From: Idiomarina sp.
GTDB lineage: Bacteria > Pseudomonadota > Gammaproteobacteria > Enterobacterales > Alteromonadaceae
Length of the DNA: 64,000 bases
NCBI GenBank assembly: GCA_020832105.1
Contig: JAFIFH010000014.1
Span: forward strand, 1 to 64,000
Direction of reading: 5' to 3'
Below, piece after piece: positions 17,850 through 29,801 of this stretch (position 1 is the first letter of the stretch; each line of letters begins with the position of its first letter). The translations under genes were made by a program, and so were the position numbers. The notes beneath the pieces are model-generated. The model worked only from the letters and a program-made list of their open reading frames with translations, was not told the origin of the DNA and did no database searches.

Positions 17850-18863
17850 TTACAAGCCATCAACAATCTCCTTGATCAGCCCAGGCCCCTGGTAAATAAA
17901 GCCCGTGTACAGCTGCACCAGGCTCGCCCCAGCGGCGATGGTTTCCTGCGCCCTTGCCAGGCTGTCTATGCCACCCACCCCGATAATCGGAATGTTGCTG
18001 TCCAGCGCCTGGCGCAGTGCGCGGATAATCTGCAGACTTGCCTGGGCAACCGGCTTTCCGCTTAGTCCTCCAGCCTCTTCGCTATGCTGATGACCAGCAA
18101 CCTGCTGACGGCTTAACGTGGTATTGGTGGCTATTACAGCGTCCACCCGATGGTGGTTAAATGCGGCCGCTAACCCCGCAAGTTCCTCAGCAGTGAGATC
18201 CGGTGCAATCTTGACCGCTAAAGGTACATACTTACCGTGTTGTTCCGCAAGTTCAGCCTGGCGCTGCTTTAATGCACCCAGCAACGAATGCAGATGGTCG
18301 CCATGCTGCATCTCCCTCAGGCCAGGTGTATTGGGCGACGAAATATTAATCGTCACGTAACTTGCCAATGGGTACACTTTATCGAGACACACAAGGTAGT
18401 CGTTGACTGCTTCTGACTCTGGTGTGTCTTTATTTTTGCCAATATTAATGCCAAGCACACCGGTGTAATCTGTACGCTTGACCTGCTCTACCAGGAAATC
18501 GACCCCCTGGTTGTTGAAACCCATACGATTGATGATCGCTCCGTGTTCAGGCAAGCGGAACATGCGTGGTTTCGGATTTCCAGGCTGTGCTTTTGGGGTC
18601 ACCGTACCAATTTCGATAAAGCCAAACCCCAATTGCGCAAAACCATCAATACAGGTGCCATTTTTATCCAGCCCCGCAGCGAGACCTACCGGGTTTGGAA
18701 ACTTAATACCCATGCATTCCACTGGTTTAGAGGCGACCCGCTGACGTAAAAAAGCACGCAGCGGGCTATGCCCGATACGTGCTATCCAAGTCAGCGCCCA
18801 GTCGTGTGATGCTTCGGCGTCAAGCTTAAACAGCTGACGCCGGACCAGACCATACCAATGCAT
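17850..18863 (-). CDS. pyrD: Dihydroorotate dehydrogenase (quinone)
   Basis: A 337-residue class 2 enzyme that oxidises dihydroorotate to orotate with a membrane quinone in pyrimidine synthesis, bound to the inner face of the membrane through its N-terminal helices. Visible motifs are [10 protein letters not shown] near the N-terminus, [11 protein letters not shown] with the catalytic-base serine, VIATNTT, and IIGVGGIDS for FMN phosphate binding. The start ATG overlaps the gdhB stop (TAATG), so it is translationally coupled to the upstream glutamate dehydrogenase gene, an unusual pairing. Confidence 0.97.
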   Translation of the reverse strand: MHWYGLVRRQLFKLDAEASHDWALTWIARIGHSPLRAFLRQRVASKPVECMGIKFPNPVGLAAGLDKNGTCIDGFAQLGFGFIEIGTVTPKAQPGNPKPRMFRLPEHGAIINRMGFNNQGVDFLVEQVKRTDYTGVLGINIGKNKDTPESEAVNDYLVCLDKVYPLASYVTINISSPNTPGLREMQHGDHLHSLLGALKQRQAELAEQHGKYVPLAVKIAPDLTAEELAGLAAAFNHHRVDAVIATNTTLSRQQVAGHQHSEEAGGLSGKPVAQASLQIIRALRQALDSNIPIIGVGGIDSLARAQETIAAGASLVQLYTGFIYQGPGLIKEIVDGL

Positions 18864-21800
18864 TATTTTTGCACACCACAGATGTTACTTAGCAACATCA
18901 GCTCTCGCAGGGCAACAGAGAACTTCGCAAACTCATGGCTCTTGGTGGTACGGAAATCAGCCAGAATACCTTTCCAGCGGTCAATCGCATTACGGTTTTC
19001 CTCAAGCCAGGTTGCCAGCATCGCATCAGCGTCTTTATTTTCTGCCGCCAGCTTTAACACCGTCTGGGTGAGTGCCCGTTGCTGCCAATCCAGCTCTTCA
19101 CGGAATGCAGCCCGTGCCAGTGCTTGCCAATGGTTTGCCACCGGCTGACTATTCACCTGGTCGAGGAACCAATGCAGATCAATCTTCGCCCCCAGACGGA
19201 AGTAAATTTGTGCGACCAGCGAGATATCGTGGGCTTGATGTTCAGCCGCAACATCTGCGATATCAAGCGCCGAGAAGACGGTACTTAATGTACCCACTTC
19301 TTTGGCTAAATCTTTTGGCAGCCCTTGCTCAATTAGCTTATCGATATTCTTCTGAATGTTATCGGCTTCTTTGCTCGACATGTAGCTCAATGCGTTTTCA
19401 CGCAAATCGACAAAGGCCGGCATGTAGAAATCAATATGTTCCTGAATCGACTTGAACTCAGGGCGACGGTGGCGCAGCACCCAGCGAGTTGCTCGTCGCA
19501 CCATACGGCGAACCTGGAACAATACGTCATTCTGCACTTTTGCAGGTACTTTGTTGTCCAGCGCTTCGATATCAGTCCACAGACGCTCGCAGGCAAAGAT
19601 TTCACGGGCGACCACATAGGCATTGGCGACTTCCGCCACCGTCGCACCGGTCGCTTCCACTTTGCGGCTCACAAAGTTTGGTCCCATATCATTGACGATA
19701 TTGTTGGCCAGTTTGGTTGCGATGATTTGCCCACGCAGTGGATGCTCATCCATGGCCTCTGCATATTGGCTGCGCAGTACTTCCGGGAATGAGTCATACA
19801 ACTCTTTACCGTGGAATTTATCCTGGGTAATTTCGTCCGTTAACAGCTCTTCTTTCAGCACCATTTTGCCGTAGGCTGTGAGCACCGCCAGTTCTGGTCG
19901 GCTCAGCCCTTTACCGGCAGCCACACGCTCTGCCAGTTCATCGTCATCTGGTAAAAACTCGAGGCTGCGATCCAGCAGGCCGTCACGCTCAAGCTGATGA
20001 ATAAAACGCTGCATTTCTTTGATCTGGTCAGGGCCGCGTAGCGTGGTGATCGAGATTGACTGGCTCTGGCGGTTGCAGTCATACAACACCAGTTCTGCAA
20101 CATCATCGGTCATCTTATAGAGCAACTTATCACGCTGCTCACGGGTCATGCTGCCCTTGTTAACCAGGCCATTCAGCAAGATCTTAATGTTCACTTCGTT
20201 ATCAGAGCAATCTACGCCACCAACGTTATCAATAAAGTCAGTGTTAATACGCCCAGCGTTATTGGCAAATTCGATCCGGCCAAGCTGGGTAAAGCCAAGG
20301 TTACCGCCCTCACCGACGATTTTGGCGCGTAAATCACGGCCGTTAATACGCAGCGCGTCATTGGCACGGTCGCCCACCTCGGTGTCGGTTTCCTTACTAC
20401 CTTTCACATAGGTACCGATACCACCGTTCCAAATCAGGTCAACCTCAGCCATCAGCAAGGCTTTAATCAGGTCATTCGGCGCCATCGACTTCTTCTGCGT
20501 ACCAATCAGCTTCTTGATTTCTGGAGTAAGCTCAATGGATTTTGCTGAGCGAGAGAATACCCCGCCCCCTTTGCTAATCAGCTTTTTGTCGTAATCTTCC
20601 CAGCTTGAACGAGGCATCTTGAACAGGCGATCACGTTCTTGCCAGGATTTTGCAGCGTCCGGATCCGGGTCAATAAAGATATGGATATGGTTAAACGCAC
20701 CGACCAGCTTGGTGTGCTTGGAAAGCAGCATACCGTTACCGAACACATCACCGCCCATATCGCCAATCGCAACACAGGTAAAGTCGGTGGTCTGGCAGTC
20801 AACACCCGTTTCTCTGAAGTGACGCTTAACTGATTCCCATGCGCCGCGGGCCGTGATACCCATCTTCTTGTGGTCATAACCTACTGAACCACCAGAGGCA
20901 AAGGCGTCCCCTAACCAATGGTTGTACTCACTAGCAATGCCGTTTGCAATATCAGAGAAGGTTGCGGTGCCTTTGTCTGCGGCGACAACCAGGTACGGGT
21001 CATCATCGTCATGGCGCACGACACACTCAGGGTAAACCACTTCACCTTCTACAATGTTGTCAGTGATATCCAGTAGCGCTCGGATAAACGTACGGTAACA
21101 GGCTTTACCCTCTTCGAAGAAGGCTTCACGCTCTTCTGGCAGCTGTTTACAAACAAAGCCACCTTTCGCACCGACCGGCACGATCACCGCATTTTTAACT
21201 TGCTGTGCTTTCACTAAGCCAAGGACTTCTGTACGGAAATCTTCGCGACGGTCTGACCAACGCAAGCCACCACGGGCCACTTTACCGCCGCGCAAATGGA
21301 CACCTTCAATACGTGGTGAATACACAAAAATTTCGTACTTAGGTAATGGCAACGGCATATCCGGAATGTTCTCAGGTAAGAACTTCACCGAGGTATACGC
21401 CTTTTGATTACCGTTTGCGTCAGGCTGGAAGAAGTTCGTCCGCAACGCTGCGCCTATCAAGTCAACATAGCGCGATATGATGCGATCATCATCGAGGCTG
21501 CTGACATCTTCTAAAGACGCCTGTATTTTGCTGACGATATTTTCGAGCTTTTTCTCAGTAAACTTAATTTTTGGGTCAAATTTAGTGAAGAACATCTTCA
21601 CCAGCAATTTGCCGATATCCGGATACCGAGTGAAGGTGCTTTCAATATAGTTCTGGCTGAAAGTCACACCGATCTGGCGCATATACTTAGCAAACATACG
21701 CAGAATCACCACATCGCGGCCAGTCATCCCAGCTCCCAGAATTAAGCGGTTAAAGCCGTCATCTTCGTAGTGGCTGTCCCACACTTTGGCGAACGCGTCC

Positions 21801-23710
21801 TGGAAGTTATCGCGACTTTTCTCCAGGTCGAGTGGCCCGGCGGTATGCAGCATAAAGAAATCAAGCACCCAGAAGACATGACCATCGTTGGTTTTTATCT
21901 GGTAAGGGCTTTCATTAATAATGCGTAAGCCGAAATTTTCCAGCATCGGCAGTACGTCTGACAAATGAATGGGTTCGTCTTTGTGGAACAGCTTCAATTT
22001 AACGTGGTTAGAGTCGTCCTGCACTTCCTGGGCGCGGTAAAACAGCATCCCCAGTTTGTGCTCGTCATCGAGCCGCTCAAGTTGGGCAATATCAGCTAAC
22101 GCCACTGACGGCAGCACATCTTCTTTATAAGACCGAGGGAAACCCTGTGCGTAACGGCGCACTAATTCGCGCGCTTTTGATTCCCCATGTGCGCTAATCA
22201 ATACGCGCTCTAAATTATCTTCCCAAGAACGAGCTGCTTCCACTAAGTTGTCCTCTAATGCTGTGACATCGATATCCTGCTCACTATCTTTCACGCGAAC
22301 AATGTATTGAGTTCTGGCGAGCGCCGATTCAGAAAAGAAGGTGGTGAAATCCACTTCTTCTTGGCTGCCTAAGGTACGCGCTAAAATTGACTGGGTTTTC
22401 TGCCGTAATAAGGTGTTATAACGCTCCCGCGGAACGTACACCATCACCGTAATAAACCGGCCAAAAATATCGCGACGCAGGAACGCACGGGTCATATCCC
22501 GTTCCTGAATTTGCAGCACGCCCATGGTGATGTTGAGCAAATCTTTATCGCTGGTTTGCAGGATCTCGTCACGCGGGTAGGTTTGCATGATATTCAGCAA
22601 AGCCTTGCTGGCATGTGAACCTGGCGCAAATTTAGAGGCTTTAATAACCCGTTCGATCTTATCTTTAACCAGCGGAATATCCATTGCGCTGTCATTGTAG
22701 AAGCTGGCTGAATACAGACCGACAAAGCGGTCTTCGCCAATCACGTTGCCATCTTTATCAAACTGTTTGATACCAATGTAGTCACAATGTGCCGGGCGAT
22801 GAACGCGAGATCGGGAATTGGTTTTAGTCAATAACAGCAGGTCATCTTTACCCAGAGCAATGCGCCGGGCGTCTTCAGACATCCGCGAAAATACTAACGG
22901 CTTTTTACCCTGAGTGTTCTTCATCAGGCCAAGGCTGCTGCCTTCGTCCTGTACCAACTGGTAGTCGCCTTTCACCGGCTCAACGGTATATCTGCGATAA
23001 CCCATCAGGGTAAAGTTATCTTCGGCAAGCCAGCTTAAAAAGCGTTTCGCTTCGGCAAGGGCTGTTTTGTTACCAGGATATTGTCTTGACTCGAGATCTT
23101 GCGCGATCTCTTGCAGTCGAGTGCGCATCGGCTTCCAGTCAGACACCGCTAAGGTGACCTCTTCCATCACGGACACTAATTCGTCTTTCAACGCATTTAA
23201 TTCAGCGGCATCGTTTTGGCGATCAATTTCAATTAAGAAAACCGTGTCAATCTGGGTATTTTTTGCATTTTTACCGGCTGGCAGGATCTCGGTAATTTTC
23301 CCTTTTGCATCGCGCTTATGTGCAAGCGGAGTGTGTAATAAAAGGTGAGCTGCAATATTGCGACGATTCAATGCCATGCGCACTGAGTCGACCATAAACG
23401 GCATATCCGTTTGAATAATTTCGATGATGGTGTGCGGAGATTCCCAGCCGTGCTTACTGACTTCCGGGTTATACACCTTAATGGTGGCTTTCGAATTCGA
23501 TTCGTATTTAGCAAAGCTGTGCCACAGACCTATAACGGCACCATACATATTGCTTTCGTCACGATTTTTCAGATCATCAGAGGAGATCGTGCGATACAGT
23601 CGCCTGGCGAACATATCCACTGTTTCTGCCGTGTCGGCTGGCATTTTGTTACGAATAATTGCAGAGACTTTTTCAAGGAGTACCGGAGGTTGACCGTCGA
23701 CCAACGCCAT
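18863..23710 (-). CDS. gdhB: NAD-specific glutamate dehydrogenase, 180-kDa class
   Basis: A 1615-residue enzyme of the large NAD-GDH family, which deaminates glutamate to 2-oxoglutarate and ammonia. An N-terminal regulatory region of about 700 residues (with ACT-like segments) precedes the catalytic core. The core includes [35 protein letters not shown] with the catalytic lysine, and [13 protein letters not shown] in the NAD-binding part. A long C-terminal tail follows. The frame starts at 23776, but ATG 23710 has AAGGA upstream and begins [10 protein letters not shown], as is usual for the family. It suits growth on amino acids, together with the peptidase and symporter genes that follow. 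Confidence 0.94.
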   Translation of the reverse strand: MALVDGQPPVLLEKVSAIIRNKMPADTAETVDMFARRLYRTISSDDLKNRDESNMYGAVIGLWHSFAKYESNSKATIKVYNPEVSKHGWESPHTIIEIIQTDMPFMVDSVRMALNRRNIAAHLLLHTPLAHKRDAKGKITEILPAGKNAKNTQIDTVFLIEIDRQNDAAELNALKDELVSVMEEVTLAVSDWKPMRTRLQEIAQDLESRQYPGNKTALAEAKRFLSWLAEDNFTLMGYRRYTVEPVKGDYQLVQDEGSSLGLMKNTQGKKPLVFSRMSEDARRIALGKDDLLLLTKTNSRSRVHRPAHCDYIGIKQFDKDGNVIGEDRFVGLYSASFYNDSAMDIPLVKDKIERVIKASKFAPGSHASKALLNIMQTYPRDEILQTSDKDLLNITMGVLQIQERDMTRAFLRRDIFGRFITVMVYVPRERYNTLLRQKTQSILARTLGSQEEVDFTTFFSESALARTQYIVRVKDSEQDIDVTALEDNLVEAARSWEDNLERVLISAHGESKARELVRRYAQGFPRSYKEDVLPSVALADIAQLERLDDEHKLGMLFYRAQEVQDDSNHVKLKLFHKDEPIHLSDVLPMLENFGLRIINESPYQIKTNDGHVFWVLDFFMLHTAGPLDLEKSRDNFQDAFAKVWDSHYEDDGFNRLILGAGMTGRDVVILRMFAKYMRQIGVTFSQNYIESTFTRYPDIGKLLVKMFFTKFDPKIKFTEKKLENIVSKIQASLEDVSSLDDDRIISRYVDLIGAALRTNFFQPDANGNQKAYTSVKFLPENIPDMPLPLPKYEIFVYSPRIEGVHLRGGKVARGGLRWSDRREDFRTEVLGLVKAQQVKNAVIVPVGAKGGFVCKQLPEEREAFFEEGKACYRTFIRALLDITDNIVEGEVVYPECVVRHDDDDPYLVVAADKGTATFSDIANGIASEYNHWLGDAFASGGSVGYDHKKMGITARGAWESVKRHFRETGVDCQTTDFTCVAIGDMGGDVFGNGMLLSKHTKLVGAFNHIHIFIDPDPDAAKSWQERDRLFKMPRSSWEDYDKKLISKGGGVFSRSAKSIELTPEIKKLIGTQKKSMAPNDLIKALLMAEVDLIWNGGIGTYVKGSKETDTEVGDRANDALRINGRDLRAKIVGEGGNLGFTQLGRIEFANNAGRINTDFIDNVGGVDCSDNEVNIKILLNGLVNKGSMTREQRDKLLYKMTDDVAELVLYDCNRQSQSISITTLRGPDQIKEMQRFIHQLERDGLLDRSLEFLPDDDELAERVAAGKGLSRPELAVLTAYGKMVLKEELLTDEITQDKFHGKELYDSFPEVLRSQYAEAMDEHPLRGQIIATKLANNIVNDMGPNFVSRKVEATGATVAEVANAYVVAREIFACERLWTDIEALDNKVPAKVQNDVLFQVRRMVRRATRWVLRHRRPEFKSIQEHIDFYMPAFVDLRENALSYMSSKEADNIQKNIDKLIEQGLPKDLAKEVGTLSTVFSALDIADVAAEHQAHDISLVAQIYFRLGAKIDLHWFLDQVNSQPVANHWQALARAAFREELDWQQRALTQTVLKLAAENKDADAMLATWLEENRNAIDRWKGILADFRTTKSHEFAKFSVALRELMLLSNICGVQK

Positions 23711-23879
23711 GATGCTAATTTCCTTGTGAGTTAGCGAAGAGTAAAAGCCGTGGCGTAAAAATATATGCCCTAGCATCTGCCACGGAGGTGCGATACTTAG
23801 CTATTCTCGGACGTTATGTTCTGAATTGCAATGCTTTATTGGCTGGTGCGAGGAGTGATGATGGGGTTTTAAGCAAGAC

Positions 23880-24113
23880 TTACAATTCGGCGGTTTTTTG
23901 TAGTGAAATAAACTGATTATGTTGATCAAGTGTGAGTAAAAAACGGCCTCGAACACCTAAACTGGTAATAAAGGGGCCGAGCCGTCGTAATGGTAATTGC
24001 ACACGTAGGCCCTGGTCACTCATGACCACAATATTATCTACCCGGTCTTTATAATAACGACGCTCCAATTCACTTGGGCTAAATACTAAAGCAAAGGTAA
24101 ATTGGCGCGTCAT
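23880..24113 (-). CDS. DUF2835 family protein
   Basis: A 77-residue protein that matches DUF2835 in pattern: an N-terminal strand FTFALVF, then YYKDRVDNIVVMSDQGLRVQ, LRRLGPFITSLGVRGRF and a final strand. It looks like a small all-beta cytoplasmic domain of unknown function. It sits 18 bases downstream of pepN on the same strand and is probably co-transcribed. The 169-base gap to gdhB that follows contains no further gene and probably holds the gdhB promoter. Confidence 0.75.
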   Translation of the reverse strand: MTRQFTFALVFSPSELERRYYKDRVDNIVVMSDQGLRVQLPLRRLGPFITSLGVRGRFLLTLDQHNQFISLQKTAEL

Positions 24114-24131
24114 TTTCAGTGTTTCTCAGGG

Positions 24132-26801
24132 TTAACTTGCGTAGTTAGCCGATGAATCAGCCAGACTGCTTTCAACTTTTTCAAATAAATCACTCGCCAG
24201 GTTTGGCAATGCTCGCAGCCGCTCAAGTTCAGCTTTGAGTTTATCCTGACGGCCTTTATCCAGGCGTTTCCATTGCAGCATCGATGATAACAAACGCGAG
24301 GCTACCTGCGGATTACTCGCGTTAAGCCTGATAATCACATCTGCCAGCCAGCGATACCCTGCCCCATCCGCCTGGTGCAACTGACTTAAATTATGGCTGA
24401 AGGTCGCTATCAGAGCATACACCCGGTTTGGATTAGCAAAGTTAAACGCTGAATGCTCAGTCAGTGCCTGAACTTTAGCTAAGGTGTCAGTTGTTGGTGC
24501 ACTGGCCTGTACCGCGAGCCACTTGTCCATCACTAACGGTTCGTTTTGCCAACGCTGGGCAAATTGAGCGACAAATTCATTGGCCAATCCATGTTGGTTA
24601 TGCACCACCGCTTGCAAGGTGGCGAGCTCATCGGTGAGGTTATCTGCAGCAAAATGGTTTACTAACGCCTCTTCAACTTGCTGGTCAGCATGGCCCGCCA
24701 GATACCCCAGACAGGTATTGGCCAGCATCCGCTGTGCAATGGACTGCGCATTAAAAACATACTCACCACTTGGCTTGTTGGCTTCCCAGGTTTGCCATAA
24801 AACCGATTTGAGCTTGCTTGCCAACTGCGTTTTCAGTTGCTGACATGCGCGTGCAATCGCATCTACATCGATCTGCTCAAATTCACCACTGACCGCCTCT
24901 TCACTAGGTAACTGCAGCAATAATGCCACCAGTGCCGGGTCGGCATCGGCACGTTGCAGCTGGTGCGCCAGAGCATCCGCTACGGCATCAGGTAGCTGAA
25001 CCTGCTCACCACTATGGATACTCGCCTTAATCATTTTGAAATAGAGTTGTTGCGCGCTGTCCCATGCAATAAAAGCGTCTTTACTATGGGCAAGTAAGGT
25101 TAGCAATTGGCGTTCTGAATAATCAAAATCGATACGCACCGGCGCTGAAAAATTGGCAAAGAGCCCAGGGATTGGCTGTTCACTGACATGGTTGAACGTG
25201 AACGTCTGTTGCGCGTCGGTCAAACTGAGAACATCGCCGTCCAAATCAGTTGAGCTCAGCGCCATGGGCTCCCCGGCCTGGTTATAAAAGACCACCCGCA
25301 TGGGGATCTGGAATGGCTGTTTCTTGGCCTGTCCCGGGGTTGCTGGGGTTGCTTGTGCACAACGTAACGTATATTGCTGCTGCGCTGGGTCATAGTGTTC
25401 GGTCACGGTCACACGGGGTGTACCCGCTTGTTCGTACCAACGACGGAACTGAGTCAGGTCGACCCCACTGGCGTCTTCCATCGCTGCGACAAAGTCCTCG
25501 CAGGTCACCGCCTGGCCGTCATGGCGCTCAACGTAGCACTGCATACCCTGCTGAAAGCCGGATTCACCCAGTAAGGTGTGGATCATGCGGATCACTTCTG
25601 CGCCTTTATTGTACACAGTGACCGTGTAGAAATTATTCATTTCTATCACTTTGTCAGGGCGGATAGGATGCGCCATCGGGCTAGCGTCTTCAGCAAACTG
25701 GTGCGTGCGCATAATGCGAATGTCGTTGATGCGATGCACCGGCCGCATCGACATATCACCACTGAATTCCTGATCACGAAACACGGTCAGCCCTTCTTTC
25801 AGGCTTAGCTGAAACCAGTCGCGACAGGTAATTCGGTTGCCAGTCCAGTTGTGGAAATATTCATGCCCGATCACCGATTCGACATTAAGAAAGTCCTGGT
25901 CGGTGGCAGTTTTCGCATCGGCCAACACGTATTTGGCATTGAATATATTAAGGCCTTTGTTCTCCATTGCCCCCATGTTGAAGAAGTCCACAGCGACAAT
26001 CATGTAAATGTCGAGGTCATACACCAGGCCGAAACGTGTCTCGTCCCACTGCATTGAATCCTTCAGTGCCTGCATCGCAAACCGAGCACGCTCAAGGTTG
26101 CCTTGATCAACGAATAGCTGCAATGCAACTTCGCGCCCTTCACTGGTGGTAAAGCTGTCTTCGAGCAGCTCAAAGTCACCGGCGACCAGGGCAAACAGGT
26201 AACAGGGTTTCGGATGCGGGTCATGCCAGGTGACAAAATGGCGCCCACCTTCAAGATCTCCGCTAGCCACCTTATTGCCGTTTGACAGCAAGTATGGGAA
26301 CCCAGCTTTGTCTGCGCGTACTGTGGTGGTGAACACCGCCAGTACGTCCGGACGATCCGGATAGTAGGTAATACGTCTGAAGCCTTCCGCCTCACATTGT
26401 GTGCAATACGCCCCACCAGATTTATACAGCCCTTCCAGGGCGGTATTATCAACCGGGTCAGTGTGAGTGGTAATGCGCAACGTAAAGGTTTCGGGTAATT
26501 GCTCAATGGTCAGCGTGTTGTCTTTGAGCTGATACCTCTGCTCGCTTAACACAACCCCGTCCAATTCAATCTTTTGTAAGCGCAGGCTCTCCCCGTTGAG
26601 AACCAAAGGCATACCAGGCTCGCCCTGGCGTTTTACCACCAGCTCGCTAACCACCTGAGTATTGTGTTCATACAGGTCGATATCAAGATCAACGCTATCT
26701 ATGACAAAGGCCGGCGGCTGGTAATCCAGCCGATACTTCGCCTGTGGCTTTGATTGCGTCGGCTGTTCTGCGCTATTCGTAGATTGTGTTGGCTGAGTCA
26801 T
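24132..26801 (-). CDS. pepN: Aminopeptidase N (M1 family)
   Basis: An 889-residue zinc aminopeptidase that removes N-terminal residues from peptides in the cytoplasm. Motifs are GAMENKGLNIF, which binds the free N-terminus, and HEYFHNWTGNRITCRDW with HExxH at 313-317 and the third zinc ligand Glu336 in SLKEG. The length fits E. coli PepN (870) plus a Gln/Thr-rich N-terminal extension. ATG 26801 is chosen; it lies one base after the antiporter stop codon, and GGAG is rather far (13 bases). It forms an operon with the NhaC gene upstream and DUF2835 downstream. Confidence 0.96.
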   Translation of the reverse strand: MTQPTQSTNSAEQPTQSKPQAKYRLDYQPPAFVIDSVDLDIDLYEHNTQVVSELVVKRQGEPGMPLVLNGESLRLQKIELDGVVLSEQRYQLKDNTLTIEQLPETFTLRITTHTDPVDNTALEGLYKSGGAYCTQCEAEGFRRITYYPDRPDVLAVFTTTVRADKAGFPYLLSNGNKVASGDLEGGRHFVTWHDPHPKPCYLFALVAGDFELLEDSFTTSEGREVALQLFVDQGNLERARFAMQALKDSMQWDETRFGLVYDLDIYMIVAVDFFNMGAMENKGLNIFNAKYVLADAKTATDQDFLNVESVIGHEYFHNWTGNRITCRDWFQLSLKEGLTVFRDQEFSGDMSMRPVHRINDIRIMRTHQFAEDASPMAHPIRPDKVIEMNNFYTVTVYNKGAEVIRMIHTLLGESGFQQGMQCYVERHDGQAVTCEDFVAAMEDASGVDLTQFRRWYEQAGTPRVTVTEHYDPAQQQYTLRCAQATPATPGQAKKQPFQIPMRVVFYNQAGEPMALSSTDLDGDVLSLTDAQQTFTFNHVSEQPIPGLFANFSAPVRIDFDYSERQLLTLLAHSKDAFIAWDSAQQLYFKMIKASIHSGEQVQLPDAVADALAHQLQRADADPALVALLLQLPSEEAVSGEFEQIDVDAIARACQQLKTQLASKLKSVLWQTWEANKPSGEYVFNAQSIAQRMLANTCLGYLAGHADQQVEEALVNHFAADNLTDELATLQAVVHNQHGLANEFVAQFAQRWQNEPLVMDKWLAVQASAPTTDTLAKVQALTEHSAFNFANPNRVYALIATFSHNLSQLHQADGAGYRWLADVIIRLNASNPQVASRLLSSMLQWKRLDKGRQDKLKAELERLRALPNLASDLFEKVESSLADSSANYAS

Positions 26802-26802
26802 A

Positions 26803-28272
26803 TTAAGAAGAAATCTCCTGGCGATTCTGGCTATCACTTAAGCGCAGAATCTTAAAGTCAGTGAATGCGTAAATCATCGCAATAAGTGGGGTCAGATACA
26901 GGAAGAACGCGAACGGCGCGTAGGTTAGCGGGAACACACCAAGAACGGCGAACATATAAGCACCACAGGTATTCCAGGGTACTAACGCAGAGGTGATGGT
27001 TCCGCTGTCTTCCAGGGTACGAGACAGCACCCGCGGGTCAAGGTCTCGGTTAGCATATTCTTCACGGAACATCCGCCCTGGCAACACAATTGCCATATAT
27101 TGATCCGCGGTCAGCACGTTCACACCAAAACAAGTAAATAAGGTCGCGGTAATTAACTGACCCGTTGAATGAATGACTTTCAGCATGCCATGTAACAACT
27201 GACGCAACAGACCTGTTGACTCCATGACCGCGCCAAAAGTCATTGCGGTGATAATTAACCACACGGTATTCAGCATCGACACCATACCGCCGCCACTTAA
27301 CAATGATTGTAGATCATCATTCTCTGTAGCAATCACAGTGCCATCGAACAGAGCAACCCAAACCGCTGCGATGGGCCCTACCCAGGAATCGGCAACCCGC
27401 TCAGGGGTCAGTGTGGCCACCACATCCGGCTGGAAAATCAGTGCCCATACACCACCTAGTAATGCACCGACAAAAATGGTCGGCAACGCTGGCTTTTTCA
27501 TCACCGCAAGGGTAAACAGAATGGCCAACGGGATCAGCATCAGTACATTGATGGTGAAAATTGATTGCAGCTCATCCTGCATCACCAATAAGCTGTCCAG
27601 GTTGGCCGTAGAGCTACTGGTAAACCCGATAATCATAAAAGCAATTAACGAAATAACAAATGCGGGTACTGCTGTTAAGGTCATATAACGAATATGTGCG
27701 AACAGTTCGGTCCCCGCCACAGCGGGCGCCAGGTTGGTGGTATCAGACAGCGGCGACATTTTGTCGCCAAAATACGCACCAGACACAACTGCCCCTGCCG
27801 TTACGGCCAGTGACAATTCCATACCGGTGGCTACCCCAATTAAGGCCACACCAATGGTGGCCGCGGTGGTCCAGGAACTACCTATGGAGATCGCGACAAT
27901 TGCGCAAATGAGGCAGCTGGCAGCATAAAACCAGGTTGGGCTGAGAATTTCTAAGCCGTAATAAATAAGTGTAGGCACGATACCGGATAGCAACCAGGTA
28001 CCAATCAACGAACCCACCATCAGGATGATTAAGATAGCGCCCAGCGCCACCGAAATACCTTTAGTAATACCCTCTTCAATTTCCTGCCATTTATACCCAT
28101 TGGCAAAAGCAACGACGCAGGCGATACCTGCAGCGACTAACAACGCCAACTGATTTGGCCCGTAAGACGAGTCTGCGCCAAAGATATACACCGAGCTGGC
28201 GAGCATTACGATAAGTGCTAAAAGTGGCGTTGCCGCTTGTAGATACGACGGCTTTTTTATTGTATTCGACAT
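26803..28272 (-). CDS. NhaC-family Na+/H+ antiporter
   Basis: A 489-residue inner-membrane protein with about 12 hydrophobic segments. Family features are GSLIGTWLLSGIVPTLIYYG, the Ser/Gly-rich AISIGSSWTTAATIGVALIG, and GAYFGDKMSPLSDTTNLAPA, the most conserved NhaC stretch. It exports Na+ in exchange for H+, or a Na+/substrate pair; some members act as malate/lactate or arginine antiporters. It lies 20 bases after the SNF symporter gene and is coupled to pepN, so this looks like an operon for Na+-linked amino-acid uptake and peptide use. Confidence 0.9.
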   Translation of the reverse strand: MSNTIKKPSYLQAATPLLALIVMLASSVYIFGADSSYGPNQLALLVAAGIACVVAFANGYKWQEIEEGITKGISVALGAILIILMVGSLIGTWLLSGIVPTLIYYGLEILSPTWFYAASCLICAIVAISIGSSWTTAATIGVALIGVATGMELSLAVTAGAVVSGAYFGDKMSPLSDTTNLAPAVAGTELFAHIRYMTLTAVPAFVISLIAFMIIGFTSSSTANLDSLLVMQDELQSIFTINVLMLIPLAILFTLAVMKKPALPTIFVGALLGGVWALIFQPDVVATLTPERVADSWVGPIAAVWVALFDGTVIATENDDLQSLLSGGGMVSMLNTVWLIITAMTFGAVMESTGLLRQLLHGMLKVIHSTGQLITATLFTCFGVNVLTADQYMAIVLPGRMFREEYANRDLDPRVLSRTLEDSGTITSALVPWNTCGAYMFAVLGVFPLTYAPFAFFLYLTPLIAMIYAFTDFKILRLSDSQNRQEISS

Positions 28273-28292
28273 CGAAGATGTTTCCTCAGTAA

Positions 28293-29672
28293 TTAACTAA
28301 GTACGCCTGTCAACTGCAGGAATACCAGAGTAATTGCGATCGGCGCGATATAACGGACCGCAAACTGCCAGAGTTTAAAGACCCAGCCAGCGGCCTGCAA
28401 TTCAGCCGCCATAAACTTGCTGCGAATAGCCCAACCTGTAAATAGTGCAATGATTAATCCGCCGATAGGCAGCAGAATGTTCGAGGTCATATGATCAATC
28501 ACCTCAAACAAATTGGTCATGTGCTTACCCAGGAAGGTGATATCCACCTGAGTCCAGCCTGCACCGGAAAACGAGAATATGGTTAACATGCTGAGCGCGA
28601 ACAGGACCACACAGGTGCTAATAGCTGCCGTCCAGCGGCTAACCGCAAAGCGCTCTACCGTAAAGGCAGCGATTGACTCGACCATGGAAATGGCGGACGT
28701 AAAGGCAGCTAACAATAACATGACGAAAAATACGGTGCCAATAAAGACCCCAAATGGCATGCTGGCAAAGGCCAACGGTAGGGTCTGGAATATCAGTCCA
28801 GGCCCTTCTCCTGGCACGAGTCCATAGCCAAATACCAGTGGGAAGATCATCAGCCCAGCAATTAACGCGACAATAGTGTCAGCAATGGCTATCCAGATAG
28901 ACGTACCGACAATTGAGGTATTGGTAGGTAAATAAGCGCCGTACATCATCATCACACCGGAGGCCAGGCTGAGCGTGAAGAATGCGTGGCCCAGTGCAAT
29001 CAGCACCGTACTCATAGTAAGTTCACTAAAGTCGGGCTTAAACATAAAGTTTACTGCGCTGGCAAAGTCCCCTACCAGGGCCGAATAAAATGCCAAGCCA
29101 ACCAATAGCACCAGCATCACCGGCATTGCCCAGCGTACGGTGCGCTCTAACCCATGCTTAAAGCCTTTACCCACCACCACTGCGGTGGCAATCACCAGCA
29201 GAGCGGTGAACAATAGCATTTCACTGGCAGACCCTGCCATGCCACGAAATATTTGCGTAATAGCTTCACTGTCCGCCTGGTGGAACTGCCCTTGGGCGCT
29301 CTTTACCACGTACGAGAATGCCCATGAAGCAACAACCACGTAGAACGTCAGAATCATAAAGCCAGTGAACATGGTGACCCAGCCGGTCAACTGCCATGCT
29401 GGGTGGCGACGGGATTCCGCGGCAAGGTTGCGTGCGGCGTACCCCGGAGAGTTACGTCCACGCCGGCCAATCAGCAATTCACCCATCAGCACCGGAACAC
29501 CAAGCGTGAAGATGCAGATCAGGTAAACGACGATAAAAGCACCGCCACCGTTCTCACCCATAATATATGGAAACTTCCAGATATTGCCGAGGCCGACTGC
29601 AGCGGCAGTCGCCGCCAGAATAAATGAAAAGCGACTGTTCCAGCGGCTGCTAATCGCAGGTTTTGTGGTCAT
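28293..29672 (-). CDS. Sodium-dependent transporter, SNF (NSS) family
   Basis: A 459-residue inner-membrane protein with about 11-12 transmembrane segments. The N-terminus RFSFILAATAAAVGLGNIWKFPYI is the NSS signature; the unwound TM1 region (GLGNIWKFPY) binds Na+ and the amino group of the substrate. GHAFFTLSLASGVMMMYG, the TM6 region, is also canonical. Substrates of bacterial members are amino acids such as Trp, Tyr or Leu; this one cannot be assigned. It is the first gene of the probable SNF-nhaC-pepN-DUF2835 operon. Confidence 0.92.
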   Translation of the reverse strand: MTTKPAISSRWNSRFSFILAATAAAVGLGNIWKFPYIMGENGGGAFIVVYLICIFTLGVPVLMGELLIGRRGRNSPGYAARNLAAESRRHPAWQLTGWVTMFTGFMILTFYVVVASWAFSYVVKSAQGQFHQADSEAITQIFRGMAGSASEMLLFTALLVIATAVVVGKGFKHGLERTVRWAMPVMLVLLVGLAFYSALVGDFASAVNFMFKPDFSELTMSTVLIALGHAFFTLSLASGVMMMYGAYLPTNTSIVGTSIWIAIADTIVALIAGLMIFPLVFGYGLVPGEGPGLIFQTLPLAFASMPFGVFIGTVFFVMLLLAAFTSAISMVESIAAFTVERFAVSRWTAAISTCVVLFALSMLTIFSFSGAGWTQVDITFLGKHMTNLFEVIDHMTSNILLPIGGLIIALFTGWAIRSKFMAAELQAAGWVFKLWQFAVRYIAPIAITLVFLQLTGVLS

Positions 29673-29754
29673 AGTGACTTCTTAATAATTATTGTAATAG
29701 TTGGGATGAAAGTGCTGCAGGGGGTATAAAAGCATATTTTAAGGGGTAAACAAA

Positions 29755-29794
29755 GCAAAAGCGGCCGATCCCCTAAGGCACCGGCCGCTTTTTA
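29755..29794. terminator. Terminator after prc
   Basis: AAGCGGCCG (29759-29767) pairs with CGGCCGCTT (29782-29790), with A4 on the left and T5 on the right. It lies just after the prc stop codon (minus strand) and would also work in the opposite direction. Confidence 0.85.
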
Positions 29795-29801
29795 AGCAAT
29801 T

